This document shows positions 16,723-24,437 of a DNA stretch of 34,777 bases, piece after piece. The stretch is from the NCBI GenBank assembly GCA_006226755.1, contig SBGE01000219.1:1-34777 (forward strand), given 5' to 3'. The notes below the pieces were generated by a model that worked only from the letters and a program-made list of their open reading frames with translations, was not told the origin of the DNA and made no database searches. Numbering within the stretch: the stretch's first letter is position 1; every line of letters begins with the position of its first letter. The stretch comes from Deltaproteobacteria bacterium. Lineage in GTDB: Bacteria > Bdellovibrionota > Bacteriovoracia > Bacteriovoracales > Bacteriovoracaceae. Both the position numbers and the translations under genes were made by a program.

Positions 16723-17775
16723 ATGAACAAGAAAGGACTCTTGGCCACGTTGGTTTTGGCCATTATCGGAGGAAGTTTTCTTCTCTCCTGTTCAAAAGAT
16801 GTAGAAAGTAAACCAAACTACATTTTCAAACCTGCCCCTAATGACAATACTGCTGCCAAAGTTGGAAACATCGAAGTTTCTTATGCTGAACTTTACAGAG
16901 GTGTAGAGTCTGACATCTATGATGCTGAACTCAAGGTTTGGGAAATCAAAATGAACCGACTTCAATCAGTGGTTCTAGAGAAACTGATGGAAATGGATCC
17001 TAACAAGAAGGGAATGACAAACGATCAGTATCTTGAAAAGTACATCACCAAAGGAGCTCAGCCGACTGATAAAGATGTTGAGGCCTTTATTCAAGAAAGA
17101 AAAATCCCAGCAGAACATATCAATGATCAGATGAGAGAGAGAATCAAGAAGTTCCTTGAAATCGAACTTAAGAAAAAATATATCGAACAGTGGATTGGTC
17201 AGAAAACGGCCAAGAGCCCGGTTGAAGTTTACATGAAGCAACCACATCGTCCTGTGTTTGAAGTTCAAGTGGGAGACGCTCCATTTATCGGTGCCGCTGA
17301 TGCTAAAGTGACGATTGTCGAATTCTCAGATTTTCAGTGTCCATTCTGTAAGAAAGGGGCAACTGTCATGGACGAGTTGAAAAAGAAGTATGGAAATAAA
17401 ATCAAAATTGTTTTCAAACAGTTTCCACTTCCTTTCCATAATCATGCTCATCAAGCTGCTCAAGCTGCCCTATGTGCACATGAGCAAGACAAAGCAAAGT
17501 TTTGGAAGTTTCACGATGCGATGTTTGATGATCAAACCAAACTCGATGCAGATGGACTCAAGAAAACGGCAGCAACTCTTGGCTTGAATGCAACTGACTT
17601 TGATAAATGTCTTGGTTCAGGAAAGATGGCCGCCAAGGTCAACGCTGACATGGAAGAAGGTAAAAATGTCGGAGTAAAATCGACTCCTACTTTCTTCGTG
17701 AACGGTCAGATGGTCAACGGAGCACATCCTGTTGAAACTTTTTCTGAAATTATTGACGCAGAACTCGCCAAGTAA
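16723..17775 (+). CDS. Lipoprotein with SurA-like N-terminal part and DsbA-like thioredoxin domain
   Basis: A 350-residue lipoprotein starting at ATG 16723 (AAGGAG 6 nt upstream), lipobox LLSC with Cys23. Residues ~45-165 form a helical region (IEVSYAELYRGVESDIYDAE, DKDVEAFIQE and ERIKKFLEIELKKKYIEQW) that resembles the N-terminal chaperone part of SurA/PpiD-like proteins. Residues ~180-345 are a DsbA/Thioredoxin_4 domain. The active site is CPFC (206-209) in FSDFQCPFCKK, the cis-Pro loop is STPTFFVNG, and the family's FKQFPLPFHNHA segment is present. Probable role: oxidation or isomerisation of disulfides in secreted proteins, which are abundant in this window. It follows the ABC exporter genes by 52 nt and may be co-transcribed. 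Confidence 0.9.
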   Translation: MNKKGLLATLVLAIIGGSFLLSCSKDVESKPNYIFKPAPNDNTAAKVGNIEVSYAELYRGVESDIYDAELKVWEIKMNRLQSVVLEKLMEMDPNKKGMTNDQYLEKYITKGAQPTDKDVEAFIQERKIPAEHINDQMRERIKKFLEIELKKKYIEQWIGQKTAKSPVEVYMKQPHRPVFEVQVGDAPFIGAADAKVTIVEFSDFQCPFCKKGATVMDELKKKYGNKIKIVFKQFPLPFHNHAHQAAQAALCAHEQDKAKFWKFHDAMFDDQTKLDADGLKKTAATLGLNATDFDKCLGSGKMAAKVNADMEEGKNVGVKSTPTFFVNGQMVNGAHPVETFSEIIDAELAK

Positions 17776-17796
17776 CCAAAATCACGCTCTTTCGTA

Positions 17797-17823
17797 GGGG
17801 CGTGGCAATAATTGCCACGTCCC
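17797..17823. other. Strong intergenic hairpin
   Basis: A 12-bp stem with one G-T pair: GGGGCGTGGCAA on the left and TTGCCACGTCCC on the right, with a 3-nt TAA loop. It lies 21 nt after the stop of the DsbA-like gene. No U-tract follows in either direction, so it is a poor intrinsic terminator; it may protect the 3' end of the mRNA or bind a protein. A TATAAT sits 20 nt further on (17844-17849) and could be the -10 of the coiled-coil gene. Confidence 0.6.
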
Positions 17824-17900
17824 AAATCAATTGACCCATATTGTATAATGAAGTGGAGTGGCTAGGAAGGCCTTAAATGTCTACAAGGACAAATCGTTAA

Positions 17901-19841
17901 ATGGATGTAACGGACTACAGCGCAAAACTTCAGGAAACTCGTAATAAGTATGCGAAGCAAGCTGAAGACATGCGTGAGACTTACAAGCAGAATCAAGAGC
18001 ATGTTGAGGAGATGGCAGATAACAAGGCCAAGACTCAACAAGCTAATTACATGAAAGAACGTCAGGAGATCAAGGATCAATTTGAGAAAGCTTCTGAACG
18101 TTATTCTGCTGAAGCCAAGGCCCAAATCGAAGAGAGAACTGAAGATTACAGAAAGAGGAATGAATCTCAGCTTCAAGAATTCAATAGAGAAACAAATAAG
18201 ACCAAGCTTGATTACGATAAGCAACTTTCTAATATCAGTGATGCTTTCAATAAAACAGTTGAATCAAAATCTCGAGCTTTTCAACAAAAACTTGAGAATG
18301 CTCAAAGCCAGTTTGATGAAAGATCAACTAGAGCTGAGTCAGCTTCTCAAGATAAAGTCAGGCAGATTGACCTGCAGACCCAGAACTCACTGGCTGAACT
18401 TCAAAATGAAAACAACAAAGAAAAACATAAGATCATTCAAGATAACGTGACTGAAGTTCAAACTGTCCACAGAGATAACAGAGAGAAAAACAGTCGTATT
18501 GAAGATCAAAGACAAGAGCAGTTTAGATCACTGAAAGACGCTCATGAAGGAACTCTGTCCCAACTTAAAAAGCATCAAAGCGACAACGTGATGCGAATAA
18601 AGGAAGGGAAGGAAAGAGAAGTACGCGATCTCAAACAAAACTTCCAGGATTTGACTGACAAGATGTCTGAAAAGAATCGTCAGAATAATGAACTAGAAAG
18701 AAGAGAGACGAAAGATAGAATTCTAAGAATGCAATCTGAGCACGGACGTCAATTGCAAACTCTTCGTAACACTACAAAAGAAAAAATCACTGGTGGATCC
18801 CAGCTTGATGTTCAAAAGCAAAAAGAGCAGAGAATTGTCGACGGTTACGAAAACCGATTGAGACACCTTCGAAATAAAATGGACGAAGTCCAATTTGCGA
18901 CTCAGGAAGATAAAGAGCGTATAAACACTATGAATCAGGCTCAATTGACTGAAAATGATAGAGCTCACAATAAAGAAATCGAAAAGAAAAACAAAGATAT
19001 GCGTGATTATAAGGAAAAAGTCGTGATGAAATCTCAGGAAGAGATGCAAAACACGATTAATACTTATAAGAAAGAATTGAAGAGTACAAAAGACTCCTCA
19101 ATTCAGCAGAATATTTCTCAGCAAGAAAAATCCAAGAGAATGCTTTCAACTCAAAGACAAGAGTTTGCTCGAAACGTGATTGAGATGAGTGATCAAAACA
19201 GATTGCTGGTCAACGATCTTCAAGAGCAACACGCTGCTGAGAAAACAGAATTCATCCAAGCTCAAAGAAAAGAAAACTACGAGCAACGTGAAGATTTGAA
19301 AAAAGAGCTGGCAAGTACTTATTCCAAGCGTGAAGAAAGTCTTGAAAAGAAACTTGATTACGCAATAAAAGAGAACCAGCAGCAAAGAGCTTCTTATGAA
19401 CAGAAGATCTCGAACTTGAAGAATAAGTCTTCAGAAGAAATTCAAAATATCAGAACATTGGCCGATGATAGAAGAAAAGCGGACATGAAGAACTTCAGAC
19501 AGGAATTTGAAGGTCTACAAGTTCAAATGCAACAAGAGCTTCTTCGAATCAAAGGTGAATTCCAAAAGCAACTAGGCGACACTAAGACTGAGTCTGATCT
19601 CCAGTTGGCCAAACTCACTCAAAGATATGAGGGAATGCTGGCCAGAGAGAGAAGTGAGGCCCAGAGGACGCTACAGTCCAAGATGTCCAGTTCAAGAGCT
19701 GAGTACGATCGTCTTTATAAGAAATCTGAGCTAGAGAAGGCCACGATGAAGCATCAATTTGAAATTCAGATGCAGAACGTTAAGCAATCGATAGCAGATA
19801 GAGAAATCGAACGAGCTAAAGACGCCAATAAAGACGCATAA
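17901..19841 (+). CDS. Long coiled-coil protein (646 residues)
   Basis: The 646 residues are almost only Glu, Lys, Gln, Arg, Asn, Ser and small hydrophobics, with no signal peptide, no membrane segment and very few Pro or Gly. This is the composition of a nearly continuous coiled coil. The start (ATG 17901) has AAGGA 12 nt upstream, rather far. Only short breaks (for example around the TKEKITGGSQ segment near residue 300) interrupt it. A filament-like or scaffold role in the cytoplasm, comparable to the IF-like coiled-coil proteins known in Bdellovibrio, is possible but not shown. Composition alone does not establish homology. It is followed after about 100 nt by pyk. Confidence 0.8.
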   Translation: MDVTDYSAKLQETRNKYAKQAEDMRETYKQNQEHVEEMADNKAKTQQANYMKERQEIKDQFEKASERYSAEAKAQIEERTEDYRKRNESQLQEFNRETNKTKLDYDKQLSNISDAFNKTVESKSRAFQQKLENAQSQFDERSTRAESASQDKVRQIDLQTQNSLAELQNENNKEKHKIIQDNVTEVQTVHRDNREKNSRIEDQRQEQFRSLKDAHEGTLSQLKKHQSDNVMRIKEGKEREVRDLKQNFQDLTDKMSEKNRQNNELERRETKDRILRMQSEHGRQLQTLRNTTKEKITGGSQLDVQKQKEQRIVDGYENRLRHLRNKMDEVQFATQEDKERINTMNQAQLTENDRAHNKEIEKKNKDMRDYKEKVVMKSQEEMQNTINTYKKELKSTKDSSIQQNISQQEKSKRMLSTQRQEFARNVIEMSDQNRLLVNDLQEQHAAEKTEFIQAQRKENYEQREDLKKELASTYSKREESLEKKLDYAIKENQQQRASYEQKISNLKNKSSEEIQNIRTLADDRRKADMKNFRQEFEGLQVQMQQELLRIKGEFQKQLGDTKTESDLQLAKLTQRYEGMLARERSEAQRTLQSKMSSSRAEYDRLYKKSELEKATMKHQFEIQMQNVKQSIADREIERAKDANKDA

Positions 19842-19943
19842 CGTCTAAACTTCTCAAACAATCAAAAATCAAGTGCAGCAAAATGTTGTTGGCCCATTGT
19901 AATTTTGCTAAATTGAGAATTCGGGAAGTTCAAAAGGTATTAT

Positions 19944-21626
19944 ATGCGTCGGGCCAAAATTCTTGGGACCTTGGGTCCCTCTTCAAACACTATCGAGAAA
20001 ATTGCAGAACTAATTGATGCTGGTCTTAATGTGGCCAGAGTTAACATGAGTCACGGAACTCATGAAGGTCATAAAGAATTGATCTCCAATATCAGAGAGG
20101 CCTCGAAGAGAACCAATAAAGAAATTGGAATCATGATCGACCTGCAAGGTCCTAAGATCAGACTTGATAAAGTCGATAAACCACTTGAACCCAATGAAGG
20201 TGAAGAGTGGGTGATTGGTCAGACGAAAGATAAAGACAAATATCCAGAGTATAAAGATTGCTATATCCCAACCATCTACGACAAGTTGGTCGATGATTGT
20301 CACGACGGTGCCAGAATTCTTTTTGATGACGGCCTTCTGCAAGCCACAGCTGTTGAAAGGGATCGCGATGTTTATAAAATCAAATTCACAGTAGGTGGAA
20401 TTTTAAAATCAAATAAAGGGATTAACCTACCAGATTGTGAAGTTTCAGCTCCTGCTTTTACTGAAAAAGATAAAGAAGATCTTCTTTTTGCCTTGGGACA
20501 AGATATAGATTTTGTCGCTCTCTCTTTTGTTCGAAAGGCCGAAGACATTCTTCAAGTGAAGACTCTTCTTCACAAACTTAAAATGAACGTTCCCATCGTA
20601 TCTAAGATTGAAAAGCCCCAAGCAGTAGATAACTTGGAAGAGATCCTGAAGGTAACTGACATCGTGATGGTGGCCAGGGGAGATATGGGTGTTGAAGTTG
20701 GGAACCATCTTGTTCCAGCTATTCAAAAACATATCATCAGACTTTGTAATACCAGACACGTGCCTGTGATCACTGCTACTCAGATGCTTGAGACAATGAC
20801 GGAGAACCCCACTCCAACCAGAGCGGAAGCTTCCGACGTTGCCAACGCAATTTGGGATGGAACTGATATCGTCATGCTCTCTGGAGAGACGGCTGCCGGA
20901 AAACATCCGGTCAAAGTTGTCAAAATGATGAGTAATATTATTGAAGAAGCAGAGAAGTCTCCAAAAGATAGACCACTTCTTCGTCATATGGACCTCTCCA
21001 ACGTCAATGCCTCAGTGATGGTTGCTGCATCCATGATCGCCGAAAAGATTAAGGCCAAAAGAATTCTTTGTGTGACTGAATCAGGAAACTCTTGTCGAAA
21101 GATTTCCATGTTCCGTCCACTTACTCCTGTTCTTGGGATCACCAATTCCATTCAGACGGCGAGAAAAATGTGTATGTACTGGGGAGTTTATCCTTTTTAC
21201 ATCCACGAATTCGACGAAGATAATTTTGATTTTCAAATTGATGTTTTGAATAAAGTCAAAAATGATGGCAGTTTTCATAATGGAGACAAAGTTGTTATCA
21301 CCCGTGGTGATGGCAAGTTCTTTTCTCGTGGTTCTTCAAACTCAGTAAAAGTTGAAATCCTCAACGATCTTCCAGGTGTACCTGGAAGTGGAGAAGGAAT
21401 GGAGAAGGCCAGTGATGACAAGAAAGATATTCACCTCGACACATCTGTTTGCGCTTCTTGCAACAACTGCATCAGCGTTTGCCCTCATGGGATTTGGACA
21501 CTGACTAATGATGAGTCAAAACGGACCACCATTGCTAAAGACAAAATAGGTGCTTGTACTATCGACATGGAATGTGTTGAAAAATGTCCAACTGGGGCCA
21601 TTGAGATCATTTCTAAATTTCTATGA
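19944..21626 (+). CDS. pyk: Pyruvate kinase fused to a C-terminal two-cluster ferredoxin domain
   Basis: Pyruvate kinase converts phosphoenolpyruvate and ADP to pyruvate and ATP. Family motifs present: TLGPSS, RVNMSHGTHEGH, the MIDLQGPKIR strand, VSKIEKPQAVDNLEEI, VMVARGDMGVEVG, TATQMLETM, RAEASDVANA and SGETAAGKHP. Usual bacterial enzymes are about 470-480 residues; this one is 560. The last ~65 residues add a ferredoxin domain. Cluster 1 motif is CASCNNCISVCP (Cys503, 506, 509, 513). Cluster 2 motif is CTIDMECVEKCP (Cys538, Asp541, Cys544, Cys548), where Asp replaces the second Cys. The AAAAGG site is 6 nt before the ATG. The stop overlaps the ATG of queG by 4 nt. The whole reading frame is intact. 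Confidence 0.95.
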   Translation: MRRAKILGTLGPSSNTIEKIAELIDAGLNVARVNMSHGTHEGHKELISNIREASKRTNKEIGIMIDLQGPKIRLDKVDKPLEPNEGEEWVIGQTKDKDKYPEYKDCYIPTIYDKLVDDCHDGARILFDDGLLQATAVERDRDVYKIKFTVGGILKSNKGINLPDCEVSAPAFTEKDKEDLLFALGQDIDFVALSFVRKAEDILQVKTLLHKLKMNVPIVSKIEKPQAVDNLEEILKVTDIVMVARGDMGVEVGNHLVPAIQKHIIRLCNTRHVPVITATQMLETMTENPTPTRAEASDVANAIWDGTDIVMLSGETAAGKHPVKVVKMMSNIIEEAEKSPKDRPLLRHMDLSNVNASVMVAASMIAEKIKAKRILCVTESGNSCRKISMFRPLTPVLGITNSIQTARKMCMYWGVYPFYIHEFDEDNFDFQIDVLNKVKNDGSFHNGDKVVITRGDGKFFSRGSSNSVKVEILNDLPGVPGSGEGMEKASDDKKDIHLDTSVCASCNNCISVCPHGIWTLTNDESKRTTIAKDKIGACTIDMECVEKCPTGAIEIISKFL

Positions 21627-22618
21627 AACCTGCGGAGCTTTTTGACAAAGATTTGCTCGAAAAGCTCTCCGTTAGGGAAGTCGGCTATAGCGAACTCAGT
21701 GAACCATTGAGTTATGATAAGTTTCTTGAATGGGTAGATAAAGGTAACCACGATCCTTTGGGTTATCTAGCCGATCATCGAAAAGAGTTACGTTCAGATT
21801 TAAAAAATTATTATCCTGATTTTCAATCGGCTCTGGTCTTTGCATTTGATTACTCTGATATCAAAAAATCACTAGATAATTTTTATGAAACGGATGCCAG
21901 TAATGGGCTGAAAATTTCCAGTTATGTATTTGGATTTGAAGGTCAGGACTACCACATTGAACTTCGTGAGAGAATGAATCTCATTCTCGAAACTCTGAAA
22001 GGCAAATATCCGGAAATTTCATCATCTTATACTCTCGATATGCATCCAGTCCTCGAGCGAGATCTTGCTTTTAAATCCGGTCTTGGTTGGTTTGGAAAGA
22101 ACTCCATGTTGATCAATCGAAAGTTTGGAAGCTTCTTCATGATCGGTTCACTCTTGCTTGATAAAAGACTGGATCTCGACGCTCTTCAGGTCGAGACTGA
22201 TCATTGTGGAAATTGCACCGCCTGTGTTGATGCCTGTCCGACAGATGCTATTGATGTGGAAAACAGGACTATTATTTCCAAGCAATGTATTTCAACCTGG
22301 ACGATTGAGCTTTTTGACGAGGCTCCGGCCATAAGAGGACATGCTGAATCGGGAAGTGGTGAAATTTTTGGCTGTGATATTTGCCAGGATGTTTGTCCTT
22401 GGAACATCAAACAACTAGAGAAAAGTCCCGGACAACCTTTAAAAGGTGAAAGTACACATCTTCTTAAATCATTTTTTTTGGAGAGACCAATCGATCAAGT
22501 AGAGCAGGAGCTTGAAGGTCTATCTAACAAAGGATTCATTCGAAAGTTTAAAGGCACAGCTCTTGAGAGAACTGGTCGCAAGGGACTTCTTAAAAACATC
22601 AAATTATTCAGTTTATAA
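21623..22618 (+). CDS. queG: Epoxyqueuosine reductase QueG
   Basis: QueG reduces epoxyqueuosine in tRNA to queuosine, the last step of queuosine synthesis, using cobalamin and two [4Fe-4S] clusters in the cytoplasm. The 331-residue length is a little under the usual ~350-380. Motifs: HPVLERDLAFKSGLGWFGKN, and CGNCTACVDACP with Cys195, 198, 201 and 205. Then come KQCISTW (Cys222) and CDICQDVCPWN with Cys251, 254 and 258, followed by a shorter tail. These Cys sets match the family. The ATG overlaps pyk by 4 nt, so it is translationally coupled to the pyruvate kinase-ferredoxin gene. This coupling is unusual and may only reflect genome compaction. Confidence 0.94.
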   Translation: MKPAELFDKDLLEKLSVREVGYSELSEPLSYDKFLEWVDKGNHDPLGYLADHRKELRSDLKNYYPDFQSALVFAFDYSDIKKSLDNFYETDASNGLKISSYVFGFEGQDYHIELRERMNLILETLKGKYPEISSSYTLDMHPVLERDLAFKSGLGWFGKNSMLINRKFGSFFMIGSLLLDKRLDLDALQVETDHCGNCTACVDACPTDAIDVENRTIISKQCISTWTIELFDEAPAIRGHAESGSGEIFGCDICQDVCPWNIKQLEKSPGQPLKGESTHLLKSFFLERPIDQVEQELEGLSNKGFIRKFKGTALERTGRKGLLKNIKLFSL

Positions 22619-22762
22619 CTGCTCGTAATTATATTTAATCGAACTCCTTTTTCACAGAAAGTGTAAAAAACGCTCTTTTTTTTCTGTCTTTTTTACCTCT
22701 TATCCTAGTTGAGTTTCAATTCTTTGATAGTTTGGCATCGACCTAAAACGAAGGAGACGCGC

Positions 22763-23191
22763 TTGAATTTCAAAACACTTTTTATTCTTTTTAGCTTACT
22801 CTTTTCAGCCTTTGCTTTCTCTCAGGAAAGTGATGATCTGGCAGAGACACTTCATTCGCGGATGGAGATGCGAACGCCTAACTTATTTGAAGGGGCAGCT
22901 TTCGAATTGGTAGATGTCATTCCTGATCAAGTACAAGAAGTCCGACAAAAAGCACTCCAAGAACTTCTGGATTTTGCTACGGACTATGAACTTTTTGATT
23001 TGGGGTTCTCTTATAAATTGGATGAACGGACTTATTCTGTAACCAATCAACAAGGTGTGGTTGTGGCCTATACTGTCTCGGTTTGGATTTCAAAAAATGG
23101 AGAGCCGATGACCAGAAGATTTTCAATTTTACATCGTCGAGTAGATGGGATCTATTACGTTGGAAGAATTGTGAATTACGATTTGTTCTAA
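22763..23191 (+). CDS. Small secreted protein of unknown function
   Basis: A 142-residue protein from TTG 22763, chosen because AAGGAG lies 7 nt upstream and because the signal peptide (MNFKTLFILFSLLFSAFAFS) starts there. The frame is open upstream to 22709. The mature region is short, mixed alpha/beta, with no Cys; segments such as RTYSVTNQQGVVVAYTVSVW suggest a small beta-sheet domain. No family is recognised. Convergent with the katG remnant, with a terminator between them that serves the opposite strand. Confidence 0.7.
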   Translation: MNFKTLFILFSLLFSAFAFSQESDDLAETLHSRMEMRTPNLFEGAAFELVDVIPDQVQEVRQKALQELLDFATDYELFDLGFSYKLDERTYSVTNQQGVVVAYTVSVWISKNGEPMTRRFSILHRRVDGIYYVGRIVNYDLF

Positions 23192-23229
23192 AAAAAACCG
23201 CTGCCAAAGAAAGTCTCTCCAGCAGCGGT
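23189..23229 (-). terminator. Rho-independent terminator downstream of the katG remnant
   Basis: Minus-strand stem ACCGCTGC / GCAGCGGT (plus-strand arms 23197-23204 and 23222-23229), loop 17 nt, followed by a run of eight T. Its T-tract overlaps the stop codon region of the plus-strand small secreted gene. Persistence of the terminator next to a broken gene fits recent decay. Confidence 0.88.
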
Positions 23230-23236
23230 CGCTTGA

Positions 23237-23810
23237 TCATCTAAGGTCGAATCTGTCGAGTCTCATGACTTTGGTCCAAGCTTTTACGAAGTCATTGACG
23301 AATTTAGCTTTCCCGTCATTGGCCGCATAAACTTCACCAACTGCACGAAGCTCAGAGTGTGATCCAAAAGCAAGGTCAACTGGAGTTGCTGTCCATTTAA
23401 CTTTTCCAGTTCTTCTATCAACACCATTGTAAATACCTTCAGTCGCTGACTTTTCCCACTTCGTGGACATGTCATAAAGGTTTACAAAGAAGTCATTGCT
23501 TAGAGTTCCTGGCTTGCTGGTGAAAATTCCGTGAGTTGAATTTCCAGAGTTCGCTCCAAGAGCTCTCATCCCACCGACTAGAACTGTCATTTCAGGAACT
23601 GAAAGTTCCATCATTGCGGCTTTATCCACCATCATTTTAGCAGGAGACATATGAGCTTCAGTAGAAAAGTAGTTTCTAAATATCTGGCTACCAATACTCA
23701 TTAGGGTTGGATTGTCCCATTCCAATACTGCTTCTCGTTTGTTTATCCCCAGACGAACAGCTTGCAACAGATAGGATCAATGCCAACGCGAAAATTTTTG
23801 TTTTCAACAT
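23237..23810 (-). pseudogene. katG: katG remnant (catalase-peroxidase, C-terminal fragment with a frame-shifted 5' signal peptide)
   Basis: Minus-strand residues from [20 protein letters not shown] through [41 protein letters not shown] and [17 protein letters not shown] match the last ~140 residues of KatG, the end of the C-terminal domain. Normal KatG is about 700-740 residues; the N-terminal heme domain and most of the rest are missing. Upstream, ATG 23810 starts a lipoprotein-like signal ([18 protein letters not shown]) in a frame offset by 1 nt from the KatG part; that frame stops about 40 codons on. So a large internal deletion plus a frameshift have probably left a non-functional fragment. 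Whether the signal peptide belonged to the original gene cannot be told from here. Confidence 0.85.
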
Positions 23811-23982
23811 GATTCTCCCTTTTGTTGGATTACAAATTTATTGAATTAAGCGTATTGGGGAACCCTGGTGAAGTCGAATAGTGGAATCCTATTCTGATAT
23901 AGTTTTAACCTATTGTTCGACACTGCTATCTATAGCTAAAGAAGAGATTTTTTATGTAATTTCGGCTTGTTGGAGCGGCTTT

Positions 23983-24011
23983 GGCAACAGCTTCGCTGAC
24001 TAACTGTTGCC
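23983..24011. other. Intergenic hairpin after the metal-operon genes
   Basis: Perfect 8-bp inverted repeat GGCAACAG / CTGTTGCC with a 13-nt loop, about 43 bases beyond the stop of the minus-strand gene at 24054. It is followed in neither direction by a T-run, so a classic terminator is not shown. It could serve as a processing or terminator signal for that operon. Confidence 0.4.
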
Positions 24012-24053
24012 ACGGCCTGAAAGTGGTATGAAACTAACTCAATAAAATTGTAT

Positions 24054-24428
24054 TTATTTGCCTGTAAAGTTGGCTGCAACAAATTTTCCAGAGAGGGTAA
24101 GAAAGATATACAACTTTTTTCCTTTTTTACCCTTTTCATTATCAAAAGTGACAACCCATTCTTGTTGCTTCCCAAAAGTTTTCTGCTCAGTAGTTCCTAT
24201 AAGTGATTTACTCCAAGACTCATCAATCTTTCCATTTTTGATTAATCTGTGAACATGTTGCTTTCCGATCAGACCTGCCTCTTCTTTTGAAACGGGCTTC
24301 ATTTTCTTTTCACTATGAGAGTGACTATGTCCATGGTCATGACTGTGTCCGTGACTGTGATTCGAGCCAGGCCCAGCATACAATAAAAAAGAGAAAGAGA
24401 GAGCAAGTGTAGTTAAAATCGTTTTCAT
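24054..24428 (-). CDS. Secreted His-rich protein, metal-handling context
   Basis: A 124-residue protein starting at ATG 24428 (AGGAG 6 nt upstream), with a signal peptide ending near LLYAGPG. It is followed by a His-rich block at about residues 23-40 (repeats of HSHGHSHDHG type), likely to bind divalent metal. The remaining ~80 residues form a small alpha/beta domain with ESWSKSLIGT, KQQEWVVTFDN and KLYIFLTLSGKFVAANFTGK; the pattern resembles the DUF6488-type domain, assignment by recall only. It is 9 nt downstream of the HupE-like gene and two genes downstream of another His-rich gene, in one probable operon. Metal (Ni, Co, Zn or Cu) cannot be told. Confidence 0.8.
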   Translation of the reverse strand: MKTILTTLALSFSFLLYAGPGSNHSHGHSHDHGHSHSHSEKKMKPVSKEEAGLIGKQHVHRLIKNGKIDESWSKSLIGTTEQKTFGKQQEWVVTFDNEKGKKGKKLYIFLTLSGKFVAANFTGK

Positions 24429-24437
24429 ATTATTCTC

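Noticed and set aside
23983-24011. Hairpin at 23983 as an intrinsic terminator
   Set aside because: No T-run follows on either strand, so it is listed only as a hairpin.
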